This document shows positions 52,828 to 62,716 of a stretch of 64,000 bases of DNA, piece by piece. Position 1 is the stretch's first letter; every line of letters begins with the position of its first letter. This stretch comes from Candidatus Cloacimonetes bacterium HGW-Cloacimonetes-3. Its GTDB lineage: Bacteria; Cloacimonadota; Cloacimonadia; Cloacimonadales; Cloacimonadaceae. Both the position numbers and the translations under genes were made by a program. The notes beneath the pieces were generated by a model that saw nothing but the letters and a program-made list of their open reading frames with translations, was not told the DNA's origin and did not search any database. Location: NCBI GenBank assembly GCA_002840645.1, contig PHBO01000011.1, positions 62,001 through 126,000 on the forward strand, given 5' to 3'.

Positions 52828-55410
52828 ATGGACGAAACGCAAACGAACCGCGATACCATAGACCTTGGTTCTTCGAATAATCGCAGAAAGAGATTCAGGA
52901 CACCTCTGCTCGCATTCGTTATGCTGGTTATCTCCGTTTGCATCATAGGTATCGTCTATATCATATTTGAATCAGAACAAATGAAAGTCTCCATCCGAGA
53001 GGATTTATCAACTATAGCAGACTTGAAAGCAACTCAAATAGCCAATTGGAAAGCTGAACGCAGCGAGGATGCAAAGCAAATGCATGAAAGCCCCTTGTTT
53101 CAGCATATAGCGGCTCAATACCTTGAAAACAGGCAAGATACTAATAGCCGTCAATTGCTAACCCAATGGATGAACGTCTTTTACCAGCAAAATGACTATT
53201 GCCGCATAGCGTTGTTGGGTACCGAGGGTGAGCTTGTGCTCTCGATACCGGACAAGCAGGGAAATCCTGCACCTTCTCATAAAGATTATCTCGATGAAGC
53301 AGTAGAAACAGGCAAGATTGTTATGATAGATTTGCACAGCGTAACAGACAGTGATAGCATAGAAGGCTCAAGAATATTCATGTGCTATATGATACCGGTG
53401 ATAGACCCTACAGAAGCAAGCAAAGAAACCGTTGGCGTGTGGTTTGTTCAGTTAGACCCCAGCAAGTATTTATACCCCATAGTGCACACCTGGCAGGGTA
53501 AAAGCAGAACTGCTGAGACCCTTTTAGTTCGCAGAGAGGGAAATGAAGTAGTTTACCTTAATGAGCTTAGGCACAAAAAAAATACCGCCCTAAAACTGCG
53601 GTTTAAGCTGTCTGATACTCCAAACCTGCCTGCTACTAAAGCTGTTCTTGGGTTAGAAGGTATATTTGAAGGGAGGGATTACCGTGGCATTAAGGTAGTT
53701 TCTGCCATCCGTAAAGTGTATGGCACATCCTGGAGCATGGTGGCGAAGATTGACAAGAAAGAGCTGTACCTCCCACTAAGAAAAAGGATTTGGGTAATAT
53801 CATTTGTATCGCTAATCCTGCTGCTGGCTTTGGCACAAGCGGTGGGAGTGGTGGACAGACGCCGCGATGAGGAGTGGCTGCGTAAACAGCTAATTCTGGA
53901 GCAGGAAAAAGCTAAGCTGCGGGACGACTATCGCAAAATAGCCCAGGAATGGCAAGAAACCTTTGATAGCATCAGCGATGCTATCTGGCTGATGGATAGC
54001 GACAATAAGATTATCCGTGCAAACAGTGCAACCACCAACACCCTTGGACTCAATTCCGAGCAAATGATTGGCAAACACTGCGGAACTCTGCTTCATGGTG
54101 CCGGCGAAACCCCGGATGATTGCCCTTACCCAAGAATGCTAAGCACGAAAGCCAGAGCTGCTACGGAAATAAAATTGGATAACAGATGGATGAGTGTTTC
54201 GGTGGATCCCATTCTGGATGATAACAATGAACTGATCGGAGCTGTGCATATTATGCGGGATATCAGCTACCAGAAACAAGCCGAACAGGCATTACGGGAA
54301 AGCGAATCTATCTTCCGGGAGCTTTTTGAACACATGGGCAGCGGAGTGTCAATTTATAAACCTGTGGAGAACGGAAGTAATTTTATCATTAAGGATATTA
54401 ATGACGCCGGAGAAATCATTACCAATTCCGAACATGATAAGATAATCGGCAGGTTTGTTACAGATGTGTTTCCTCAGGTGAGGGAGAAGAGGCTTCTCCA
54501 TTTCTTATCCGAAGTAAATAAAACTGGGGTAGCGGCTCATTTTGACACCTATAACTACATTGGAGATGAACTTGAGTATTGGTTGGGAAACTATGTGCTG
54601 AAGCTGGAATCCGGTGAGATTATAGCCATCTACAACGATCTGACTGATAGAGTAAAAGCTGAGGAGAACATAAAAAAACTTAATGAAGAACTGGAGCAAC
54701 GGGTGGAAGAACGGACAGCACAACTGGAGATAGCCAACCAGGAACTGGAGGCTTTCTCTTATTCTGTGTCACATGACCTGCGCTCTCCTTTGCGGGGAAT
54801 ATCCGGGTGGACTCAGGCTCTGTACGAGGATTATGCCGATAAACTGGATGAACAAGCAAAAGGATATCTGAACCGGGTGGTGTCTGAAACTCAGCGCATG
54901 AGTCAGTTAATCGAGGGCTTGCTAAAATTATCCCAGATTAGTAAGTCCGCACTCACTCCTGAAGATGTAGATTTGTCCCAAACGGCTTTGGAAGTGCTTG
55001 AACGGCTTAAAGAAGAGCACCCGAATCGCGAAGTGCAAATTAAGATACAGCCGGACTTACACACATTGGGAGATAAGAACCTGCTGGAGATATTGTTAAC
55101 AAACCTGTTTGCCAATGCCTGGAAGTTTACCGGTAAACAAGAACAGCCAATTATAGAATTCGGTACAACTACGATTGAGGATAAACCGGCTTACTTCGTT
55201 CGTGATAATGGAGCCGGATTCGATATGATGCATGCAACAAAGCTCTTCGGGGCATTTCAGCGGATGCACAAAGCGGTTGACTATCCCGGAACAGGGGTGG
55301 GGCTTGCTACTGTGCAAAGAATTGTAATTCGTCACGGGGGTAGGATATGGGCAGAAGCCAAACCGAATGAAGGTGCTACCTTTTTCTTTACCCTTCAGGA
55401 GCTATCATGA
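52828..55410 (+). CDS. Membrane-bound PAS sensor histidine kinase
   Basis: 860 residues from ATG 52828 (TAGGACGG site); the upstream in-frame GTG has none. TM helix 1 is about 25-48 and TM2 about 320-342, enclosing a roughly 270-residue extracytoplasmic sensor region of Cache-like character. Two PAS domains follow (about 380-490 and 495-610), then a coiled coil. The dimerisation domain has FSYSVSHDLRSPL (H649 phosphorylated), and the ATPase domain contains NLFANAWKF (N box), DNGAGFD and GTGVGLATV. The response regulator overlaps its end by 4 nt, so they form a two-component pair. The signal is unknown. Confidence 0.92.
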   Translation: MDETQTNRDTIDLGSSNNRRKRFRTPLLAFVMLVISVCIIGIVYIIFESEQMKVSIREDLSTIADLKATQIANWKAERSEDAKQMHESPLFQHIAAQYLENRQDTNSRQLLTQWMNVFYQQNDYCRIALLGTEGELVLSIPDKQGNPAPSHKDYLDEAVETGKIVMIDLHSVTDSDSIEGSRIFMCYMIPVIDPTEASKETVGVWFVQLDPSKYLYPIVHTWQGKSRTAETLLVRREGNEVVYLNELRHKKNTALKLRFKLSDTPNLPATKAVLGLEGIFEGRDYRGIKVVSAIRKVYGTSWSMVAKIDKKELYLPLRKRIWVISFVSLILLLALAQAVGVVDRRRDEEWLRKQLILEQEKAKLRDDYRKIAQEWQETFDSISDAIWLMDSDNKIIRANSATTNTLGLNSEQMIGKHCGTLLHGAGETPDDCPYPRMLSTKARAATEIKLDNRWMSVSVDPILDDNNELIGAVHIMRDISYQKQAEQALRESESIFRELFEHMGSGVSIYKPVENGSNFIIKDINDAGEIITNSEHDKIIGRFVTDVFPQVREKRLLHFLSEVNKTGVAAHFDTYNYIGDELEYWLGNYVLKLESGEIIAIYNDLTDRVKAEENIKKLNEELEQRVEERTAQLEIANQELEAFSYSVSHDLRSPLRGISGWTQALYEDYADKLDEQAKGYLNRVVSETQRMSQLIEGLLKLSQISKSALTPEDVDLSQTALEVLERLKEEHPNREVQIKIQPDLHTLGDKNLLEILLTNLFANAWKFTGKQEQPIIEFGTTTIEDKPAYFVRDNGAGFDMMHATKLFGAFQRMHKAVDYPGTGVGLATVQRIVIRHGGRIWAEAKPNEGATFFFTLQELS

Positions 55411-55835
55411 GTCGTAAAACCATTCTGCTGGTGGAAGATAACGCCAGCGATATCGAGCTAACGAAACGCGCCCTCTCAAAAAGCCATATAGCCAATACTA
55501 TAATTGTGAAGGAAGATGGGCAAGAAGCGCTTGATTATTTGTTCAACGAATGTAGCCAAAACAGAGGGACATTTCCCACAATTATTATGCTGGATATAAA
55601 GCTCCCTAAGATAGATGGATTGGAAGTGTTAAGGCGTATCCGTGCAGATGAGCGAACGAGAAGAATACCTGTGATAATCCTAACTTCATCGGGGGAGAAA
55701 GAGGATATCGGCAATAGCTATAACCTGGGGGCAAACAGCTATATCCGTAAGCCTGTGGACTTCAACCAATTTGTTGAGGCAGTAAAAGGTTTGGGTTTAT
55801 ACTGGCTTGTTATAAACGAGGCTTCCCCATTTTAA
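55407..55835 (+). CDS. Single-domain response regulator (Rcp1-like)
   Basis: 142 residues, a receiver domain only. The acid pocket is VEDNASD, the phospho-acceptor is in IIMLDIKLPKIDGLEVL (about D58), and the Thr and Lys are in VIILTSSGEKEDI and SYIRKPVDFNQF. The longer loop before the phosphorylated Asp, with insertion EDGQEALDYLFNECSQN, is the Rcp1/CheY-of-phytochrome type. It is co-translated with the sensor kinase. There is no output domain, so it acts through protein contacts. Confidence 0.94.
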   Translation: MSRKTILLVEDNASDIELTKRALSKSHIANTIIVKEDGQEALDYLFNECSQNRGTFPTIIMLDIKLPKIDGLEVLRRIRADERTRRIPVIILTSSGEKEDIGNSYNLGANSYIRKPVDFNQFVEAVKGLGLYWLVINEASPF

Positions 55836-55848
55836 CAAGCACTTAGTA

Positions 55849-58224
55849 TTATCCGCCAGATAACAGCCCTTCTATATATATCAGGATCGGCTCGTTGTCG
55901 AAAGATTTCTCCACGGTTTTTATTACCCCTAAAGGTTTAAGTGCTTCACTGTCCTCAGCGCGGATGGCACCGGTAAACACTATTGCGGGTGTGTTGATCC
56001 CTGCTTCTCTGATTGATTTAAGAGCCTGAACCCCATTCATCCCAACCAAATGCATATCTATCATCATTACATCAAACTGCTTTTCAGCAAGGGCTAATAA
56101 CGCATCAGACAGCAATTCTACCCCCGTGAAGTTGTGTCCACGCTTGAGGCAAGAACGTTCAAACAGCTTTCTTATCCCTTCTTCATCATCCAGCATTAGG
56201 ATGTTTGCACTTCTTTTTGAGGCTTTTCCATCGTTTAACAGGCTTCTAATCTGCACTGTGATGTCCTTGGAATTGAAAGGCTTCTGAATATAGGGCATTC
56301 CCTTTTCAAACACTTCGTGCTGAACGATAGCGTCATTAGTAAAACCGGACATAAACAGCACTTTCTGTCCCGGGATAAGCTCCAGTACCTTGTCGGCAAG
56401 TTGCTTGCCGTTCATCACCGGCATGATCACGTCTGTAATCATCAAATCCGGTCTCAGCCCATTTCGGATGAGGTCGAGAGCTTCCCTGCTATCCGAACAG
56501 GAGCTTACCTTGTACCCAAGATTCTTTATCAGTTTGGCAAAATACGAAAGCAGTGCTTTTTCATCTTCCACAATCAGGATATGCTCGCCTTTGCCCAGGA
56601 AACACAGCTCGTGGCTTTGCGGGGAAGTACGCCCCACCGCTTCGTAGGAAGCGGGAAGCAGGATTGAAATGCTTGTACCCTTACCCAGCTCGCTTTCCAC
56701 CAGAATACAGCCATCAGCCTGATTTACAATTCCATAAACAGTGGATAGTCCTAAGCCAATTCCGGTTCCGATTCCTTTTGTGGTGAAGAAGGGGTCGAAC
56801 ATTTTGCTTGTTACAAGCTCGTCCATTCCGCAGCCGGTATCGCTGAGGCAGATTTTCACATATTGCCCCGGTTTGATATCGGGACGGCTTGGCAGGAGGT
56901 CTTTACCAACTTCCAGAGCAGTAGTGTCTATGCTTAACACACCGCCTTGGGGCATTGCTTCCTGTGCGTTTACGGCAAGATTTACGATGATCAGTTCTAT
57001 CTGAGAAGGATCAATTTTTACGGGAGGCAGGGATTCATCCAGAGTCAATTTAATCTCTATCGTATTACCCATCAGTCTGTGCAACAGCTTCTCTATGTTG
57101 CCAAGCAGTTCATTTACATCCAGAACACGGGGTTTTGTAATCTGCATGCGGCTGAAGGATAGCAATTGCCGAGTAAGACCGGAAGCGCGTTCACCAGCTT
57201 TAAGCACTTCTGCTATGCTAACACGCAGGGGGCTGTCTTGGGGCAATCCATCATTTAGTTCTTCGCTGTAGCCCAGAATAATGGTAAGCAGATTGTTGAA
57301 GTCGTGGGCAATACCTCCGGCAAGCTTTCCGATAATTTCCAATTTTTGGCTGGCAACAAGCTTTTCTCGTAATGCCTTACTTTCGGTAATATCTGTGATA
57401 ATCCCTACCGAACCTATCACAATGCCATCTTCATCCCGAAGCGGAGCACCACTAATCCTCAGCCAGATATTCTCGCCGTTCATCTTCTGACCCTTGATTT
57501 CATACTCATCGGAAACACCCTGTGTGCGGGCAATATTCTTTTCAATTAACAGGTGTCGGTCTTCTTCAGCGATAATAAACTCATTACCCGGCTTGCCGAT
57601 TATATCCTCGGCAGTAAAACCAAACAAGTCGCAACAGCTTTTGTTCACTAACTGGACGATATCATCATTATCTACGATAGCCACGCCTTCCCGCATGGTA
57701 TCAAACAGCAGACCTAACTTTGCGCTGCTGCCTTTTAGCATAAGTTCGGTTTCTACAAAATCTGTGATGTCCCAGGCGACGGTTAGTACTTGAATAACTG
57801 CACCATTTCTGTCAAACACAGGAGCTGAATTTGCTGACATCCACTTCCAAGAGCCGTCTTTGTGGCGAAGACGATACTTGAGACCGGTTTGGTTACTGCC
57901 GGTAGTGAAAGTTTTCTCTAAAAATAACCGGCAAGACTCGAAATCATCAGGATGCACAGCTTCTGCAAAAATGAATTTGCTGTTGGGATCATCTACATCA
58001 TAGCCAAGCGATTTCAGCCAGTTGGAGGCGTGGTAGGTAAAGGTGCCATCAAGTGCAGCAGTAACAATATAGCCGTTAACAATCTCAAAATATGTGCGAA
58101 ACTGGCGCACTTGTGCCGACAGAACTTCTTTCTCGCATTTCAGTTCCTGCAGCTCTGCATTAAGAATCTCAACCTGCTTAGTAAGCAGTTTATTTTGCTG
58201 TACGAGATCGTCCTCAATCTGCAT
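55849..58224 (-). CDS. Soluble hybrid histidine kinase with PAS and two receiver domains
   Basis: 791 residues and no membrane helix. An N-terminal coiled coil (1-45) is followed by PAS domains (about 46-165 and 165-285). The dimerisation domain carries GGIAHDFNNLLT (about H306), and the ATPase domain IELIIVNLAVNAQEAMP and GIGLGLSTV. A receiver domain at about 545-660 has HILIVEDEK and LMITDVIMPVMNGKQL, and a second at about 670-790 has NILMLDDEEG and MMIDMHLVGMNG. It converges on the response regulator at 55407 with 13 nt between, so the two loci may cross-talk. The final receiver may be the output. Confidence 0.92.
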   Translation of the reverse strand: MQIEDDLVQQNKLLTKQVEILNAELQELKCEKEVLSAQVRQFRTYFEIVNGYIVTAALDGTFTYHASNWLKSLGYDVDDPNSKFIFAEAVHPDDFESCRLFLEKTFTTGSNQTGLKYRLRHKDGSWKWMSANSAPVFDRNGAVIQVLTVAWDITDFVETELMLKGSSAKLGLLFDTMREGVAIVDNDDIVQLVNKSCCDLFGFTAEDIIGKPGNEFIIAEEDRHLLIEKNIARTQGVSDEYEIKGQKMNGENIWLRISGAPLRDEDGIVIGSVGIITDITESKALREKLVASQKLEIIGKLAGGIAHDFNNLLTIILGYSEELNDGLPQDSPLRVSIAEVLKAGERASGLTRQLLSFSRMQITKPRVLDVNELLGNIEKLLHRLMGNTIEIKLTLDESLPPVKIDPSQIELIIVNLAVNAQEAMPQGGVLSIDTTALEVGKDLLPSRPDIKPGQYVKICLSDTGCGMDELVTSKMFDPFFTTKGIGTGIGLGLSTVYGIVNQADGCILVESELGKGTSISILLPASYEAVGRTSPQSHELCFLGKGEHILIVEDEKALLSYFAKLIKNLGYKVSSCSDSREALDLIRNGLRPDLMITDVIMPVMNGKQLADKVLELIPGQKVLFMSGFTNDAIVQHEVFEKGMPYIQKPFNSKDITVQIRSLLNDGKASKRSANILMLDDEEGIRKLFERSCLKRGHNFTGVELLSDALLALAEKQFDVMMIDMHLVGMNGVQALKSIREAGINTPAIVFTGAIRAEDSEALKPLGVIKTVEKSFDNEPILIYIEGLLSGG

Positions 58225-58485
58225 CTTATCCGCCTCCTTACATGTTTTGTAATCCTGTATTCTGAGCAGACTTTGCTATACCACATTGCCCTCTGTTTAC
58301 AAATTATACAGAAAAATCAGAATGGCGAGAGCGAATAATCTGTCAATAAAATTCTTCAGCTCTTGCAAGCATTAACGCTTACCGCCCGAAACGTTAAACT
58401 TCCCAGCCATTTAGCCTGAACGGTAAAGCTCTATTGGTACCCTGTTGGATAGCTTGCCGGAAATCTCCGAATCTTCCCCATCGCT

Positions 58486-58634
58486 CTTTAAGCTCCCTCT
58501 CTCTTAGCTCCAAATAATCCAAGGCGACACAGCCGAGACCCTGCCACGAATCCGCCGCATTGTGGCAGAATCGCGGCAGGGTTGTAGCATAGTTATATAA
58601 GAATTTTTAGAGCTAAGAGAGATGGAGCTTAAAG
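58486..58634. repeat. 149-bp inverted-repeat element with inner palindromes (MITE-like)
   Basis: The arms CTTTAAGCTCCCTCTCTCTT to 58510 and 58610-58634 are inverted copies with one mismatch in 25 nt. Inside, ACCCTGCC (58538) pairs with GGCAGGGT (58575-58582), and CTGCCAC (58541-58547) pairs with GTGGCAG (58562-58568). No open frame. It lies in the 898-nt gap between kinase and Rrf2 gene, where I see no gene. Confidence 0.85.
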
Positions 58635-58903
58635 GAAAAATTAGGAAAATTGGTGGAAATCCAGTGGAAATTAGGTGGTAGGATAAGCGGTTTCTCTTTT
58701 AATATGCCGCTATGATAACTCCTTTTGTGACTTAGGCTTAAACGCTGCATTTGAAGAGTTGAACAACAGAAGATCACACATAGGAAAGCAAACCTATTTT
58801 TGCTAACAGGTTATCGTTTTACTCTCTATTGAAGCTGCGAAAGATACTGTAAACTAATGCTAAACTAATGCTATGTCAAGATGCTGATGTCGCAAACCTT
58901 CTT

Positions 58904-58983
58904 GTCTTTCCCGCGGAGGCGGGAATCCAGACCTGTAAAAGGGAACAATAAATGGGCTGGGTTCCCGCCTCCGCGGGAAAGAC
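58904..58983. repeat. Inverted pair of GTCTTTCCCGCGGAGGCGGG repeats (REPIN-like)
   Basis: 58904-58930 and 58957-58983 are 27-nt inverted copies with a single mismatch, 26 nt apart. Each copy is itself palindromic (TTCCCGCGGAGGCGGGAA). Two tandem copies of TAAACTAATGC lie just before, at about 58853-58876. The arms end in GGAATCCAG, linking them to the TGGATTCC family at 320 and 2670. Confidence 0.85.
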
Positions 58984-59063
58984 AACCAATACTAACAAGG
59001 TACTAAGAAGAAAACAATGGCTTCCGCTGAAAGTAAAACCAAGCTGTGAGCAGAAGATTTTCG

Positions 59064-59094
59064 TTGACAGAATAGCATATCAAATTAGTATGTA
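59064..59094 (+). promoter_or_regulatory. Possible promoter of the Fe-S operon
   Basis: TTGACA (59064-59069) with TATGTA (59089-59094) at a 19-nt spacing lies about 30 nt before the Rrf2-family gene. The spacing is slightly long. No clear IscR-type operator was recognised. Confidence 0.35.
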
Positions 59095-59122
59095 TTAAGA
59101 AGCCTAAACATAAGGAGCTAAA

Positions 59123-59539
59123 ATGGCAGTTAATACACGTACAGAATACGCATTAAGAGCATTATTAGAAATTGCGGACAGCCCCAAGGAAGCAGTTAGT
59201 GCCCAAAAGATATGCGAGAACCAGGATTTACCCAAGAAATATATAGAGCGTTTGTTAAGCAACCTGAAAACAGCAGGTTTAATCAGCAGTAGTGCCGGTT
59301 CTCACGGGGGTTACACACTTGCCAAAAAGGCGAAGGATATCACTTTGAACCATGTGTTGGATGCCGTGGCAGATGATTCGCTTGACCCCACCTGCAATGC
59401 TTCAGCCCAGCGGTTTTGTCCCAGTGGAAGCTGCCCCTTAAGCGGGTTTTTTGCAGATTTGGGCAGCAAGGTAAGCGAACTACTTTCCACCTACACCCTG
59501 GATATCATATATAAAACCTGGAAAGGAGGTAAACGATGA
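59123..59539 (+). CDS. Rrf2-family regulator (IscR-like)
   Basis: 138 residues. The winged-helix N-terminus (TEYALRALLEIA, LPKKYIERLLSNLKTAGLISSSAGSHGGYTLAK) is typical. Three cysteines in TCNASAQRFCPSGSCPL (C-X7-C-X4-C) could hold an Fe-S cluster; IscR itself has C-X5-C-X5-C, so the spacing differs. AAGGAG precedes the ATG. Its stop overlaps the start of the cysteine-desulfurase-like gene by 4 nt. It probably senses Fe-S status and controls this three-gene operon. Confidence 0.92.
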   Translation: MAVNTRTEYALRALLEIADSPKEAVSAQKICENQDLPKKYIERLLSNLKTAGLISSSAGSHGGYTLAKKAKDITLNHVLDAVADDSLDPTCNASAQRFCPSGSCPLSGFFADLGSKVSELLSTYTLDIIYKTWKGGKR

Positions 59540-60726
59540 ACCCGGGAAGAATATATTTGGATAATTGCATAACGACCCGTCCCGACCCGGAAGTATTACA
59601 GGCAATGCAGCCTTATTTTGGGGAAAAGTTCTGGTATCCCGGCAGCTTTATCTCCACCGGTGAGGCTATAAACGATGATTTAAAGCGCTTTAGCGGGATA
59701 GTAGCCGATAGCATCGGCGCATCAGAAGCGGAATTACACTTTTGCAGCGGCGGCACACTTGCCAACAATATGGCGATAAAGGGTTTAGCTGCTGCTTATG
59801 GCAAAGAGAGCAAGCACATAATTGTATCTGTGGTGGATTACCCTGATCTGTTGACCAATGCCGCATATCTGGAAAAACAAGGCTTTGAAGTAAGCTATTT
59901 AAGTGCGAATGAGGAAGGTTTTGTTAACCTACAAGAGCTTCAAAGCGCTATCCGTAGCGACACGATTATGTTTATGACCACCGCTGTAAACCATGTGGTG
60001 GGGACTGTTCAGCCTTTGGCAGAGATAAAAGCTATTCTAAACACTGCGGATCACAAGATCTACTTCCATGTGGATGCGGGACAGGCATATGGCAAGATAG
60101 CACTGAATGTGGATGAACTTGGCGTGGATACCATGGCTATAAGCGCACACAAGATACATGGACCGCAAGGTGTCGGAGCACTGTACCAAAGAAGCGATGT
60201 GAAGCTGGGGCAGATAATCCACGGCGTGAAGCGGGTTGATAACTTGCAAACAGGCGGCTTGAACATTGCTCTTATTGCCGGTTTTGCCAAGGCTGTGCAG
60301 CTTACGTTTGCCGATCTGAACGGCACTATCAGTAATTTACGAGCAATGTCTAACTATTTACTGAGCACCCTGGAAGCAAATATCCCGGAGATTGAACTGA
60401 ACGGACCGCGGGGAGATAAACGCGCACCGCATAATATAAACGTTTCTATCTCTTACATAGAAGGCGAAGCCATTACCATGATGCTGGATGCTTCAGGAAT
60501 CACGGTTGCCACCGGTAGTGCATGCGCTTCCCAGGGATTGAAGGCAAACTACGTGCTGATGGCAATGGGTAAAAACCACGTGCAGTCACACGGCTCGATG
60601 AAATTTACCTTAAGCAAATATACTACGAAGGCAGAAATAGATGAAACCGTAGCGGCTCTTGCCAATATAACCACTGAACTGCGGAAACGTAGCCCGCTTT
60701 ACAACGCAACTCACAAGGAGAAATAG
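59536..60726 (+). CDS. Divergent cysteine desulfurase-like PLP enzyme (NifS/IscS family)
   Basis: 396 residues. The fold and key residues are present: YLDN near the N-terminus, HVDAGQAYGKIAL, PLP lysine K206 in SAHKIHGPQGVGAL, and catalytic Cys C330 in TGSACASQGL. Normally strict positions have changed. The PLP-stacking His of the TEH motif is Tyr (Y102 in VVDYPDLL), GATES/N reads GGTLANN, NNEIG reads NHVVG, and AATT reads CITT. The start follows AAGGAGG. It would supply sulfur to the IscU-like scaffold 0 nt downstream. Whether activity is intact or redirected (for example to selenocysteine) is unknown. Confidence 0.88.
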   Translation: MNPGRIYLDNCITTRPDPEVLQAMQPYFGEKFWYPGSFISTGEAINDDLKRFSGIVADSIGASEAELHFCSGGTLANNMAIKGLAAAYGKESKHIIVSVVDYPDLLTNAAYLEKQGFEVSYLSANEEGFVNLQELQSAIRSDTIMFMTTAVNHVVGTVQPLAEIKAILNTADHKIYFHVDAGQAYGKIALNVDELGVDTMAISAHKIHGPQGVGALYQRSDVKLGQIIHGVKRVDNLQTGGLNIALIAGFAKAVQLTFADLNGTISNLRAMSNYLLSTLEANIPEIELNGPRGDKRAPHNINVSISYIEGEAITMMLDASGITVATGSACASQGLKANYVLMAMGKNHVQSHGSMKFTLSKYTTKAEIDETVAALANITTELRKRSPLYNATHKEK

Positions 60727-61350
60727 ATGCAATACTCACAAAAGGTTTTAGACCACTTTATGCACCCGCACAATGTTGGGAAAATGGAAAACCCTGATGC
60801 TGTAGCCACCGAGGGCAGCCCCGCCTGCGGAGATCAGGTAACGGTATATTTGAAGGTGGATGAAGAAACTAAGGTAATCGAAGATATCAGCTTCCTCTCC
60901 TATGGTTGCGCTTCGAACATAGCGACTGCTTCCATAATTACAGACCTGGCTAAAGGTAAGAACCTGGATGAAGCAAAACAAATAACCTGGCGCGATGCCA
61001 TGGAAGCTTTGGATGGTTTGCCACCCGTGAAGGTGCATTGCAGCGTGTTGGCTGCGGATACCTTGCTTACCGCCATCTCTAATTATGAGATTGCGCATGG
61101 GCTGAAGGAAGTGCCGAATTTTAGCAAAGACACCATTCTGGAAGAGCTGAAGAAGATAATCTATCCCAAGGTAGGCGAGGATATCGTAAGCCTTAAAATG
61201 GTAAAATACGTGGGTTTAACCGATGGTGAGGTGCTGATAGATCTCAATATCATGAGCTTCGATCAGTGGCGCGATAATATAGCTGAGGAAATTCGTGAAC
61301 ATCTGGAGAAATATCCCGAAGTGAAGCATATTCAGATAAACTTCCCTTGA
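60727..61350 (+). CDS. IscU-like Fe-S scaffold fused to a DUF59/MIP18 domain
   Basis: 207 residues against about 128 for IscU. Residues 1-125 form the scaffold, with C34 in PACGDQ (D36 conserved), C61 in YGCASNIATAS and C105 in VHCSVLA. Residues about 133-207 (ILEELKKIIYPKVGEDIVSLKMVKYVGLTDGEVLIDLNI) look like a DUF59/SufT-MIP18 domain, normally a separate Fe-S carrier or assembly factor. The fusion suggests assembly and delivery in one chain. The start follows directly after the desulfurase stop, with AAGGAG before it. No IscA, HscA/B or ferredoxin genes are adjacent. Confidence 0.9.
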   Translation: MQYSQKVLDHFMHPHNVGKMENPDAVATEGSPACGDQVTVYLKVDEETKVIEDISFLSYGCASNIATASIITDLAKGKNLDEAKQITWRDAMEALDGLPPVKVHCSVLAADTLLTAISNYEIAHGLKEVPNFSKDTILEELKKIIYPKVGEDIVSLKMVKYVGLTDGEVLIDLNIMSFDQWRDNIAEEIREHLEKYPEVKHIQINFP

Positions 61351-61439
61351 CCAAAGTGAGGATAAAAGCCCCAATATTTCCATTGACAGAATAAGACCTG
61401 CAAGATATCCATGCGCTTTAATACCAAAGGGAGCAGTAA

Positions 61440-62711
<1,272 letters not shown>

Positions 62712-62716
62712 AAGTG

